From: Ignavibacteriales bacterium
Lineage (GTDB): Bacteria; Bacteroidota; Ignavibacteria; UBA10030
DNA length: 64,000 nucleotides
Direction of reading: 5' to 3'
Assembly (NCBI GenBank): GCA_026390595.1
Contig: JAPLFQ010000010.1
Location: forward strand, 140,262-204,261
The first letter of the stretch is position 1, and every line of letters starts with the position of its first letter. Below the pieces are notes generated by a model that saw nothing but the letters and a program-made list of their open reading frames with translations, did no database searches and had not been told where the DNA came from. Shown one piece after another: positions 1 to 8,529 of this stretch. The position numbers were made by a program, and so were the translations under genes.

Positions 1-847
1 CCGCAACCAGGTCGACGACATAGTGATAGCGGAGGTATACTGTGGCAAGGATGAGCAAAGTTCCGAACGCGAGCAACACCCAGCGCGTCTTCAGCGTATA
101 GCGAAACCCGAGCGCGATGACGATCATCGTCAACTGCGTATGTCCGCTCGGGAACACGTCCCGTTGCACGACGTCTATTGCATGATCATGAATCTGCGGA
201 ATGGATTCCCCGGCGTTGATGATTGCACGAAGCGTGTTCGTCAGGAGAATACCGGGGAGCTCGGTTTCCAGCAGGGCGAAATCATGGAGCGTGAAGCGCG
301 GACCGACTCCCGGCAGCGAAAAGTATCCCAGGTACGACAGGTAGAAACCGTATACGATCATGAACGCCGCTTTGTCGAAGGCTTCGATCGCGTACCGGCG
401 ATAGATTTCCACGCCGAGAATGATGAAGAGAATATAGTACGAGAAGTACGCTATCTGGAGTATTTCCGTCAGCACAGGATGAGCGAACTGACCGATCCAT
501 TGAGTCGGATGGACACCAAACACCCAATGGTCGATGGCGATCAGGACCTGATCGTAATCAGTGGGGTGAATGGGATGCACCATCAGGTAGATCTCTTTGA
601 AAACGAAGATGATGATGAGATAGCAGTACCATCGGTGCAGACCAACAAGCAGCCTCGTCTTTTTTTCCTTTGCCCCCCATGCGAGGAAGAAAATGAGTGC
701 GATGACGGCGAGATTGATCGCTGCGAGTTCGCACCATTGAGGAACGCGTGAAAAGAAGACCAAGTTGAGACCGATCAGGAAGAGCAGGAAGACGATCGAT
801 ACAAGGTCGGCCGGCGAGAGAAGCGAGAGGGACTTGCGAACATTCAT
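1..847 (-). CDS. PAP2-superfamily membrane phosphatase/transferase, C-terminus cut by window edge
   Basis: An open minus-strand frame runs off the left end; 282 residues are visible. It has about six hydrophobic segments. A PSGH motif lies at residues 233-236, and YLRYHYVVD at about 271-279 supplies the second conserved His-Asp block. An earlier GVGPRF motif is at about 180. This layout fits the PAP2_3 branch (inositol-phosphorylceramide-synthase/AUR1-like), which transfers or removes phosphate head groups of lipids at the membrane. The start ATG at 845-847 opens a protein whose first helix follows at once. It lies 52 bp downstream of rsmA, in the same direction. The exact substrate cannot be told; a polyprenyl-phosphate or phosphatidate role is inference. 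Confidence 0.8.
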   Translation of the reverse strand, partial: MNVRKSLSLLSPADLVSIVFLLFLIGLNLVFFSRVPQWCELAAINLAVIALIFFLAWGAKEKKTRLLVGLHRWYCYLIIIFVFKEIYLMVHPIHPTDYDQVLIAIDHWVFGVHPTQWIGQFAHPVLTEILQIAYFSYYILFIILGVEIYRRYAIEAFDKAAFMIVYGFYLSYLGYFSLPGVGPRFTLHDFALLETELPGILLTNTLRAIINAGESIPQIHDHAIDVVQRDVFPSGHTQLTMIVIALGFRYTLKTRWVLLAFGTLLILATVYLRYHYVVDLVA

Positions 848-899
848 TCAACACCCGGGAATTGTCAATGATGGTCCGGTCCGTACTGAACTGGCCGGC

Positions 900-1733
900 T
901 CAACGTGGTCGTGTTGATCCAGCTCCGGGAAGGGAGAGGGTTTCTCTTCTGAGAAAGCCACGGAACGGGTGGAGAAGCCGGGTAAGCTCGAGAAATTCCT
1001 CAAGAGAAAGCTGTTCCGGTCTTCTTGTAAGATCAAACGAAACTGAGTCGAGCTGGGCATCGGGGAATCCCATATACCGGAGCCCGTTTCTGAGCGTCTT
1101 TCGCCGCTTCCCGAAGGTCGACCGAACGATGGAGGTCAGAAGTTCCCGATCGCATTCGTCAAGGTGTTTGCGAAAACTGAGGCGGACAATCGCTGAATCC
1201 ACTCCCGGCCGCGGGTAGAAGGAATTCCGGGAAACTTTGAACAGAAGTTCCGGGTCGGTGTAATAGCGCACAGAGACGGCCAGGATGCCGTAGTCCTTCG
1301 TCCCGATCGGCGCCACGAACCGCCTGGCCACCTCGAGCTGCACCATCAGTGTCGCGTCTTCGACGACCGTGTGCTGGTCAAAGAGCCAGAAGAGAATCTC
1401 GCTCGTAATATTGTAAGGGATATTGCCGACAACGCGCAGTCGCTGCCCCTCCCGCCCAACGAACTGAGGGAGAGAAACAGTGCGGACATCGGCGTGCACA
1501 ATGTCGACCGATGAGCCGAACGACTCCTTCAGAATTCCTACCGCCCGCTCGTCGATCTCGATGGCGACAAGGCGGGAGCATCGATCATGGAGGTATTTGG
1601 TGAGCGCTCCCTGTCCGGGTCCAATTTCGACGACAACATCGTCAGGACGTACGTTCAGGCTGTCGACAATGTTGCGCGCAACATTCTCATCACGAAGGAA
1701 ATTCTGTCCGAGGGATTTTTTTGGTGGAAGCAT
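900..1733 (-). CDS. rsmA: 16S rRNA dimethyladenosine transferase RsmA/KsgA
   Basis: Dimethylates two adjacent adenines near the 3' end of 16S rRNA, using SAM, during small-subunit assembly. The N-terminus KKSLGQNFL is diagnostic of the family. The SAM-binding loop EIGPGQG is at residues 36-42 and the catalytic NIPY motif at 104-107. The frame stays open to 1865, but the start at 1731-1733 puts the conserved KKSLGQNF at residue 5 and gives 277 residues, the usual family length. The longer version would overlap the divergent glycosyltransferase that begins at 1851. The C-terminus is slightly extended and arginine-rich. Confidence 0.95.
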   Translation of the reverse strand: MLPPKKSLGQNFLRDENVARNIVDSLNVRPDDVVVEIGPGQGALTKYLHDRCSRLVAIEIDERAVGILKESFGSSVDIVHADVRTVSLPQFVGREGQRLRVVGNIPYNITSEILFWLFDQHTVVEDATLMVQLEVARRFVAPIGTKDYGILAVSVRYYTDPELLFKVSRNSFYPRPGVDSAIVRLSFRKHLDECDRELLTSIVRSTFGKRRKTLRNGLRYMGFPDAQLDSVSFDLTRRPEQLSLEEFLELTRLLHPFRGFLRRETLSLPGAGSTRPR

Positions 1734-1850
1734 GTGCGCGAAGTCCGGGTCAATATACAGAACGAGGGGGCTATATTCAACGTGACCGTGACGCGATTGC
1801 ATTTCGGACGAAATTCCTTTACTTTGGCACACGTTTATTGATACTCTCTC

Positions 1851-2834
1851 ATGCCAAAACCTCAAAAAATTTCACCAAAGACCCCGGCGAAAACGGCCGC
1901 TGCGGCTCCGTTTCTTTCGATCGTCATTCCTCTTCTCGATGAAGAAGAGTCTCTCGGCGAATTGTACGCGCAGATCCTCGCTGCCACCGATCCGCTGAAA
2001 AAGCCGATCGAGATGATTTTCGTGGACGACGGAAGCACCGACCAGTCGTTCTCGATCCTTGAGGAACTGCACAGGAAGGACGCGCGGGTCAAGGTTGTTC
2101 GTTTTCGAAGAAACTTCGGAAAGTCCGCCGCCTTGTCAGTGGGATTCCGGGAAGCACAGGGAAACTTCGTTGTCACCATGGATGCCGATCTTCAGGACGA
2201 TCCGGCAGAAATCCCTTCGCTCCTCGAAATGCTCGAACAGGGATACGACCTTGTTTCTGGCTGGAAACAGAAACGGCACGACCCGCTTTCGAAGACCATT
2301 CCTTCCCGCCTCGCGAATTCAGTCACCGCGATGATGACGGGCATTCCCATTCACGACATGAATTGCGGGCTGAAGGCCTACCGCAGGGAAGTGGTCAAGG
2401 AAGTCATTGTATACGGTGAGCTGCACCGCTACATCCCGGCGCTGGCACACTGGGCCGGCTTCCGCGTCGGCGAAAAGGTTGTGACGCATCACCCACGCAA
2501 GTACGGCCGCACGAAGTTTGGCATCGGCAGGTTCTCACGCGGATTTCTTGACCTTCTCACCATTCTCTTCACGACAAGGTACATCCGGCGTCCGCTGCAC
2601 CTCTTCGGCGTCTGGGGAATTCTTTGCTTTCTCTTCGGCATCCTGATTGATGGATACCTCTCCGTCGAATGGTTCCTGGGCAGGACATCTCTCAGCAATC
2701 GCCCTCTGTTCCTTCTCGGGGTTCTCTTTATTATCATCGGCGTTCAATTCGTTTCGTTCGGATTGCTCGGAGAGATGATTAACCGCCAGCAACAGGATGA
2801 AACGACCTACTCCATCCGGGAAACCCTCAGGTAG
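1851..2834 (+). CDS. GT2 polyprenyl-phosphate glycosyltransferase (DPM1/GtrB/ArnC-like)
   Basis: Likely transfers a sugar from a nucleotide donor to undecaprenyl phosphate on the cytoplasmic face, giving a lipid-linked donor for the GT-C membrane transferases nearby. Residues 21-240 form a GT-A fold with IVIPLLDEEE at 24-33, the nucleotide-binding DDGSTD at 59-64 and the metal-binding DADLQDD at 111-117. Two hydrophobic helices follow at about 245-310, as in GtrB and DPM1-like proteins. It is the first gene of the plus-strand glycan locus and diverges from rsmA. The N-terminal 20 residues are Lys/Ala/Pro-rich. A similar enzyme lies at 28864-29838, near the far end of the locus. Confidence 0.9.
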   Translation: MPKPQKISPKTPAKTAAAAPFLSIVIPLLDEEESLGELYAQILAATDPLKKPIEMIFVDDGSTDQSFSILEELHRKDARVKVVRFRRNFGKSAALSVGFREAQGNFVVTMDADLQDDPAEIPSLLEMLEQGYDLVSGWKQKRHDPLSKTIPSRLANSVTAMMTGIPIHDMNCGLKAYRREVVKEVIVYGELHRYIPALAHWAGFRVGEKVVTHHPRKYGRTKFGIGRFSRGFLDLLTILFTTRYIRRPLHLFGVWGILCFLFGILIDGYLSVEWFLGRTSLSNRPLFLLGVLFIIIGVQFVSFGLLGEMINRQQQDETTYSIRETLR

Positions 2835-2848
2835 ACCGAAGAACCGAC

Positions 2849-3937
2849 ATGATCCCACTCAAAACTGATTGCCGGTTCTTTCGAGGCGACGTCCCGTGCA
2901 GACCGCACAAGCGCTTCGGCGTGCACTGCGTCGATGAGTCCGGCGCATCGTGTCTGCATTACGAACACATCGACAAGAACATTCTCATCATCAAACTCGG
3001 CGCAATCGGTGATGTCATACGGACGACACCGCTGCTGCACAAACTCAAAGCAGAATATCCCTCCGCGAGAATCTGGTGGCTGACGCTCACTCCGGAAATC
3101 CTGCCTTCTCTCGTTGACGAACCCCTCGGGTTTTCGCTGAAGAACATCGTCTCGCTTCGTTCGCTTCATTTCGACGTCCTGTACAATCTCGACAAAGACC
3201 GCGAGGCGTGTGCGTTGTGCGAGCAGATTTCAGCGACGACGAAGAGAGGATTCCGCCTCAGGGACGGCATCATCGCACCCATCGATGCCGCAGCAGATGG
3301 AAAGTATCTGACCGGCATCTTCGACGACCTGAGCCAGGCCAATAAGAAGAGTTATCCCGAGGAGATTTTTGAGATTTGCGGATTCTCCTTTGCCGGCGAA
3401 CGGTACATTCTCGACCGGCCGGCTTCGGCGACTACCACCTGGAAGATCAACAAGCGAAAACGTGTTGTGGGGCTGAATACCGGCTGCGGGGGCCGCTGGA
3501 CATCACGGCTGTGGGATGACAAGAACTGGGTCGCGGTCGCGCGCGCGCTCAAGAAAAAGGGATACGAGGTTGTGCTCCTCGGAGGCGAACAGGAGCACTC
3601 GAAGAATCAGAAACTGGCCCGGGCTTCCAAGGCGAAGTACTTCGGCCACTATCCCCTTCAACAGTTCATCGAGCTTGTCGACCGGTGCGATCTTGTCGTC
3701 ACCGGCGTGACGATGGCGATGCACATCACCATCGGATTGGGAAAGAAGATCGTGTTGTTCAACAACATCTTTAACAAGCATGAGTTCGAGCTCTACGGAC
3801 TTGGGTCCGTTCTTGAGCCGGACAAACCATGCCGCTGCTTCTACCAGCCGACATGCACGAACTCCCGGTATCGCTGCATGGAGCATCTCCCTGTAACCCG
3901 CGTCGTTGATGCGTGTGCGCGCCTTCTCCGATCGTAA
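2849..3937 (+). CDS. GT9 (heptosyltransferase-like) glycosyltransferase
   Basis: The core begins ILIIKLGAIGDVIRTTPLL (residues 45-63), the signature of ADP-heptose:LPS-type GT9 enzymes. A nucleotide-binding C-terminal half follows, with GLNTGCGGRW, LLGGEQE and a DLVVTGVTMAMHI segment corresponding to the GT9 donor site. It has a 44-residue N-terminal extension with four cysteines (8, 17, 27, 35) and a C-terminal cysteine cluster (CRCFYQPTC), so metal binding is possible. It follows the GT2 gene by 14 bp and precedes a methyltransferase by 30 bp, so it is likely co-transcribed with them. Whether the substrate is heptose or another sugar cannot be told. Confidence 0.88.
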   Translation: MIPLKTDCRFFRGDVPCRPHKRFGVHCVDESGASCLHYEHIDKNILIIKLGAIGDVIRTTPLLHKLKAEYPSARIWWLTLTPEILPSLVDEPLGFSLKNIVSLRSLHFDVLYNLDKDREACALCEQISATTKRGFRLRDGIIAPIDAAADGKYLTGIFDDLSQANKKSYPEEIFEICGFSFAGERYILDRPASATTTWKINKRKRVVGLNTGCGGRWTSRLWDDKNWVAVARALKKKGYEVVLLGGEQEHSKNQKLARASKAKYFGHYPLQQFIELVDRCDLVVTGVTMAMHITIGLGKKIVLFNNIFNKHEFELYGLGSVLEPDKPCRCFYQPTCTNSRYRCMEHLPVTRVVDACARLLRS

Positions 3938-3967
3938 AGCAAACGTGTTGCCGACTGGAGCGGACCT

Positions 3968-4855
3968 GTGACGACCTGCCCTCTTTGCCATCAACCAGTC
4001 TCCCGGGATTTTCCGATTTACTACGAGTTCAACGCCGGGAGGTACCAGGCAAAGCAATGTTCAAGCTGTTCCTTTGTATTTCTCGATCCACGGCTCAGCG
4101 CCAACGATCTCCGGCTGCTCTACAGCGACGAGTATTTTCTGCACGACGGTGCAGATTTCGGGGCGCATTCTGCCTCAGATTACGAGACCGCAGCGATCAA
4201 AGGCTCGGTGAAGTTTCCTGAGATTCTTGGATGGATCAGCCGCTTCAAACCGTCGGGTGAATTCTTCGAAGTCGGCTGCGGAATGGGGTACTTCCTGGAG
4301 TACGCCCGCAAGCAGGGATATGCCGTCAGCGGCATTGAGTATGCAGAACTTGGAGCCCGTACGTGTCGCGAGAAATTCGGACTGGATGTGCGGCGCGGCT
4401 CGTTCGAGGAACTTGCGCCCGAGCCGGAGCAGTGCGACGTAATCTTTATGGGGGATGTGCTGGAGCATCTCACACAACCGCTGGAGATGCTCACGAAGGC
4501 GCATACGATGCTGAAAACGTCGGGTATCGTCGCTCTTGAGGTACCTTCAACGTTCAACAGCCTCGCCGGACGTTGTGCAGTCGCCGGGATGCGGCTGCTC
4601 AGGACAAGAAAGAAAATGAAGCTTCCCCCCTATCACGTGAATGAGTTCACTCCGAAGACGCTGCGTTCCATCATCGGGCGCGCGGGATTCCGGGAAGCGG
4701 TGATCATCCAGCGTATCAAACCCCCGTCGGCGATCACACTCCGGGGAAACGCGTTTGAGAAAGCAGTCAAGAAGGTGCTGCACTATCCGAATTTCGGACT
4801 GACGAAGTCACTCGGGATTTTCGGCGACCGTCTTCTCGGCATCGGCATCAAGTAG
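3968..4855 (+). CDS. Class I SAM-dependent methyltransferase with N-terminal zinc ribbon
   Basis: Starts at a GTG so that the product begins with a CPLC...CSSC zinc-ribbon-like knuckle (residues 4 to about 37), as in many sugar or glycan methyltransferases of the Methyltransf_23/13 type. The SAM site follows as FEVGCGMGYF at about residue 98, then DVIFMGDVLEHL and an EVP segment. The acceptor is probably a glycan hydroxyl or a sugar nucleotide, inferred from its position between a GT9 and a GT-C gene. The next gene begins 5 bp after its stop. Confidence 0.83.
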   Translation: MTTCPLCHQPVSRDFPIYYEFNAGRYQAKQCSSCSFVFLDPRLSANDLRLLYSDEYFLHDGADFGAHSASDYETAAIKGSVKFPEILGWISRFKPSGEFFEVGCGMGYFLEYARKQGYAVSGIEYAELGARTCREKFGLDVRRGSFEELAPEPEQCDVIFMGDVLEHLTQPLEMLTKAHTMLKTSGIVALEVPSTFNSLAGRCAVAGMRLLRTRKKMKLPPYHVNEFTPKTLRSIIGRAGFREAVIIQRIKPPSAITLRGNAFEKAVKKVLHYPNFGLTKSLGIFGDRLLGIGIK

Positions 4856-4860
4856 ACACC

Positions 4861-6459
4861 ATGGCAAAACAGTCCAGACAACAGGTCATACCTCAGACGT
4901 CCCTCTTTCCCTGCTTCCCGGAGGCTCTGAACAGCCGTTATGCCGGGCTGGGCATCGCTGCGTTGTATTTCGTCCTGATGCTGTTCATCAGTCTGAATTA
5001 CCACATCGTCGGGGACTATAACGTTGAAACCGATTTCTACTGGAGTTACGTCCCCCAGGCGAAACACATCCTCGAGGGGATGGTGCCGATCGAGGACTAC
5101 CACGGACCGGCGTATCCGATGGTCCTCGCGTTTATTTCTCTGTTCACGCGAGATCTGTTCCATGCCGGCGTCGCGCTCTCGACACTTGCGGCGGCAGTTT
5201 CTCTCTTCCTGATCTTTGAGCTCCTGAAGAAACTTTTCCGATCCGACGTCGCGTTCCTCGGGACGCTTCTCGTCGCCGCGAACACGACCTTCGTCCGCTA
5301 TTCCTACACCGCCGGAACGGATATGTTATTCGTAGCGTTCATGAGCGCCTCCACGTTTTTTCTGCTCCGTGACGAACAACTTCGCCGCACCAACGTTGTG
5401 CTCTCTGCATGCTTTGCAGCGATCGGATATCTCACGCGATACAATGGACTGTCTGCCGCCGTCGGAATACCGCTCGCCGTTCTTGTGGCGAACCCTTTCC
5501 AGCAAAGCCTCAAAGACAGGATCAAAACTTCAGCCATCTTCCTCGGGGTCTTCCTCGCGGTGATTGCCCCCTGGGGAATTTACTGCCAGATTCAGAAGGG
5601 AAGCTTCTTCTACAACAGAAACTATCTGAACATCGCGTACGAGATGTTCGCGAAGGGAAAGATCGGCTGGGATCAATATTGGTACGGTGAGGCACAGAAG
5701 TTCACATCGCTCACGCAGGTAATCTTCGCCGATCCGGTGCTCTTTACGACATCACTGGTGAAAAACCTGATCGACCACGCCGTCAGTGATTTCAACCTCC
5801 TCCTCGGCTGGCAGGTGGGCGTTTTTTCGCTCCTGGGCATCGCTGCATTCGTCAAATATCGGCCGACGTCCCGTGTGGCAGGCTATTTCCTTATCAGCGC
5901 GGCCTTTTTCGGCGTCTTGCTTCTTGTGTTCTACGGTGAACGTTTCTCCATGACACTCCTGCCTGTCTACGCAGTTCTCGCGTTGAAGGCGCTCAGCGTC
6001 CCTTCCATGGCGCAATTCCGTTTCTGGAAGACAATTCATGCCGGCGGTCTCATTGCGATCATCCTTATTGTCTGGACGTGCTATGATTCCACGGAGTTCA
6101 ACAGGGCGAATATCGACTCAGGCCCGAAGGAGGTCCTGAGCTTCGGCAGCTGGTCACGTCAGAATCTCGCCGATTCGGAGCGCGGCAAGATCGTCATCGC
6201 GCGCAAACCGCACATTGCGTACTACCTTGACATGAAGTTGGAGATGTTTCCCTATGTCGAGAACTACGATCAGCTTCTTGTCGAATTGCGCAGGGTGAAA
6301 GCCTCGTATCTGTACTTCAGCCTTATGGAAGCCGGCATGCGTCCGCAGTTCCGGGGACTTCTCGATCCACGCAACGCTCCGAAAGAGCTGCGCCCCCTCA
6401 CCTATACGACCAACCCCCCGGCTGTTCTGTACAAGGTTGAGCTGGGAGAAACACCGTGA
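4861..6459 (+). CDS. GT-C/PMT-type membrane glycosyltransferase (ArnT/PMT_2-like)
   Basis: A 532-residue protein with about ten transmembrane helices. An acidic first periplasmic loop (VETDFYWSYVPQAKHI, then EDYHGPAYPM) corresponds to the catalytic loop of PMT/ArnT enzymes, which take a sugar from a polyprenyl-phosphate donor on the periplasmic side. A soluble C-terminal tail of about 110 residues follows the last helix, including the ARKPHIAYYLDMK segment common in this family. Its GTGA overlap with the next glycosyltransferase shows tight coupling. The GT2 at 1851 or at 28864 may make its donor (inference). Confidence 0.82.
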   Translation: MAKQSRQQVIPQTSLFPCFPEALNSRYAGLGIAALYFVLMLFISLNYHIVGDYNVETDFYWSYVPQAKHILEGMVPIEDYHGPAYPMVLAFISLFTRDLFHAGVALSTLAAAVSLFLIFELLKKLFRSDVAFLGTLLVAANTTFVRYSYTAGTDMLFVAFMSASTFFLLRDEQLRRTNVVLSACFAAIGYLTRYNGLSAAVGIPLAVLVANPFQQSLKDRIKTSAIFLGVFLAVIAPWGIYCQIQKGSFFYNRNYLNIAYEMFAKGKIGWDQYWYGEAQKFTSLTQVIFADPVLFTTSLVKNLIDHAVSDFNLLLGWQVGVFSLLGIAAFVKYRPTSRVAGYFLISAAFFGVLLLVFYGERFSMTLLPVYAVLALKALSVPSMAQFRFWKTIHAGGLIAIILIVWTCYDSTEFNRANIDSGPKEVLSFGSWSRQNLADSERGKIVIARKPHIAYYLDMKLEMFPYVENYDQLLVELRRVKASYLYFSLMEAGMRPQFRGLLDPRNAPKELRPLTYTTNPPAVLYKVELGETP

Positions 6460-7580
6460 ATATCGTCATCGTCGGTACCGCATATCCCCTGCGCGGCGGC
6501 ATAGCACATTTCAACGCGCTGCTCTACAAGCATCTCTCCAAACATCATCATGTGGAGATTGTCACCTTCTCGCGCCAATATCCTTCCCTCCTGTTTCCCG
6601 GGAAGACACAGGATGAAAAAGGAGGTCAGGAGGGCGCCGTCCCAAGCGAGCAGCTGATCGATTCGATCAATCCGATTACGTGGTTCACCGCGGCCAGCGC
6701 TATTGCCCGCAAGAAACCGGACCTGCTCATATTCAAATACTGGATGCCGTTCTTTGGTCCATGTTTTGGCACCATCGCCCGACTCGTTCGCCGCAAGACG
6801 GGAGCCAAGATCCTGTTCGTCTGCGACAATATCATTCCTCATGAAAAGCGTCCGGGTGACATGGCGTTCACCCGCTACGCGTTCAAGACAGCCGACGCGT
6901 TCATTGTCCAATCAGCCTCCGTCGAAAAGGACCTCAATGCCTTCCTCCCGGGTTCACGGTACGAGCTCGTGGCTCATCCGGTGTACGAGATTTTCGGGAC
7001 GAGCATGCCGAAATCGGAAGCGCGGGCGAAACTCGGGCTCACCGACGAACGGGTGATACTCTTCTTCGGGTACGTCCGCCGATATAAGGGACTGCATATC
7101 CTCCTGGATGCGATGCCGTCTATTCTGAAGTCGATGAAAGTGAAGCTCCTCGTTGTCGGCGAGTTCTATGATGATGAGCAGAAATACCGCCAACAAATTG
7201 CGGACAAGAATTTGCAGAGCGACGTGGTTGTCCGTTCGGATTACGTGCCCAACGAAGAAGTCAGTCTGTACTTCTCCGCTGCGGATATCGTCGTGTTACC
7301 CTATATCTCTGCGACCCAGAGCGGGATTGTCCAGATAGCATATCAGTTCGACAAACCGGTCATTGCCACTGATGTCGGCGGTCTTGCGGAGGTTGTGCTG
7401 AACGACCGGACCGGCTTCATCGTGAAACCGGAAACTCCGCAGGCGGTCGCTGACGCTGTCGTCCGGTTCTACAGTGAAAAGCGGGAAGAGGCATTCGTCA
7501 AGAACGTCCGGGAAGAGAAGAAGAAATACAGCTGGGAGAATCTGGTTCAGGCGATTGAAAGATTGACTCGGGGTTCGTGA
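6456..7580 (+). CDS. GT4 family glycosyltransferase (GT-B fold)
   Basis: GTG start overlapping the previous stop by 4 bp. The N-terminal domain begins NIVIVGTAYPLRGGIAHFN, a GT4 acceptor-side loop. The C-terminal donor domain contains ILFFGYVRRYKG at about residue 195, then PYISATQSGIVQIAY and VIATDVGGLAEVV, which is the E-x7-E-like region of GT4 enzymes. Length (374 residues) is normal. It ends the first tight gene block of the glycan locus; the next 950 bp hold a transposase-like gene and hairpin repeats. Confidence 0.88.
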   Translation: MNIVIVGTAYPLRGGIAHFNALLYKHLSKHHHVEIVTFSRQYPSLLFPGKTQDEKGGQEGAVPSEQLIDSINPITWFTAASAIARKKPDLLIFKYWMPFFGPCFGTIARLVRRKTGAKILFVCDNIIPHEKRPGDMAFTRYAFKTADAFIVQSASVEKDLNAFLPGSRYELVAHPVYEIFGTSMPKSEARAKLGLTDERVILFFGYVRRYKGLHILLDAMPSILKSMKVKLLVVGEFYDDEQKYRQQIADKNLQSDVVVRSDYVPNEEVSLYFSAADIVVLPYISATQSGIVQIAYQFDKPVIATDVGGLAEVVLNDRTGFIVKPETPQAVADAVVRFYSEKREEAFVKNVREEKKKYSWENLVQAIERLTRGS

Positions 7581-7726
7581 GTCGATGAGCAGATAACTGC
7601 CAATCGTATCTCGTTGTTTCGCTTCGACATTCAGACTTAATTTGCCATAGGCGTTCCCTAGGCCACCTGGTCAAGGAACCATTGAAACGTCTTATCTCTG
7701 GAATCCTTTCCACTGAGGAGGAAGCC

Positions 7727-8170
7727 ATGGCATACCTGAGAGTCTGGATACAATTTGTTTGGTCGACGAAGAACCGCGAGCCATTGATCAACGGTTTAGA
7801 ACTCCGGCAACAGCTCTTTCAACACATGGCCGGGAACGCGGCGAATAAAGGCATCTATCTCGATTGTGTGAACGGCGTATGCGATCATGTTCACGCACTT
7901 GTCTCTTTAGGTCCGGATCAGACAATCGCTAAGATTGCTCAGCTTTTGAAAGGTGAATCTTCTCACTGGTTCAATCAGCAACATCTCCTACGGGGAAAAT
8001 TTGAATGGCAGGATGATTATTTTGCAGCGTCAGTCTCCGACTCTGCCGTTGAGCGGGTGAGGTTGTACATAAAGAACCAAGAAGGACATCACCGGAAGAA
8101 ATCTCTTTCGGAGGAATGGGGTGAGTTAATGAACCACCATGGTTCCCTGAAAGCTCTGCCGTGGGACTGA
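7727..8170 (+). CDS. REP-associated tyrosine transposase (RAYT; IS200-like Y1 HUH nuclease)
   Basis: 147 residues. The start at ATG 7727 is set by a strong GAGGAGGA Shine-Dalgarno sequence just upstream; an upstream in-frame start would add 15 unlikely residues. The HUH motif is H54-V-H56 (CDHVHAL), and the catalytic tyrosine is Y114 in the YIKNQEGHH motif shared by IS200/IS605 TnpA and RAYTs. Such enzymes cut and join single-stranded DNA at hairpins. No IS605-type accessory gene is present. Just downstream lie REP-like hairpins, the expected partners of a RAYT. It splits the first glycan gene block from the next. Confidence 0.85.
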   Translation: MAYLRVWIQFVWSTKNREPLINGLELRQQLFQHMAGNAANKGIYLDCVNGVCDHVHALVSLGPDQTIAKIAQLLKGESSHWFNQQHLLRGKFEWQDDYFAASVSDSAVERVRLYIKNQEGHHRKKSLSEEWGELMNHHGSLKALPWD

Positions 8171-8171
8171 A

Positions 8172-8486
8172 GGGTTAAAACCCACCAAGTTTTGGGGCTT
8201 GCCCCCGAGCTAAAGCTCGGGGCAACTAGTAGAGCGAACCACTCACACAACTGTCGTGGCATCTCTGTCCGACAGCGTACGCGGGCCAGTATCGAATGCA
8301 GATTGTCTTCACCTCCTATCAAGATAAATCATGGAGCCTAGCTTGGTATGAATCAGTGGTTGTACTTGCCCCGACATCCTGTCGTAAGGCCTCCAAGCGC
8401 CGTGCTAATTCTCAATCTGTTGTTGTAATTGCCCCGACCTTCAGGTCGGGGACCAGAAGGAACAACTCAAGGGGGTTTCAACCCCC
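8172..8486. repeat. REP-like hairpin cluster with inverted arrangement next to the RAYT gene
   Basis: Four hairpins are read directly. They are GGGTT-AA-AACCC at 8172-8183; a 9-bp stem CCCCGAGCT/AGCTCGGGG at 8203-8222; a 9-bp stem CCCCGACCT/AGGTCGGGG at 8432-8451; and GGGGGTT-TC-AACCCCC at 8471-8486. A degenerate CCCCGACA copy lies near 8369. The order of the outer pair on the right is the mirror of the left pair, so the 315-bp segment has imperfect inverted ends. No gene is seen inside it. This resembles a BIME-like unit mobilised by the adjacent RAYT. Confidence 0.75.
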
Positions 8487-8529
8487 GGCATCGAATGTCA
8501 TGCTTCAAACAACATAGGCCTAAACGCGC

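Noticed and set aside
23..751. 242-residue plus-strand open frame
   Set aside because: It is antisense to the PAP2 gene, which shows PSGH and paired His-Asp motifs; the plus product is low in hydrophobic residues and has no family pattern.
1765..1865. Longer N-terminus of RsmA
   Set aside because: The added 44 residues precede the conserved KKSLGQNF start block, overlap the divergent gene and are absent from the family.
7682..7726. Upstream start for the RAYT gene
   Set aside because: The GAGGAGGA ribosome site lies just before ATG 7727, inside the longer version.
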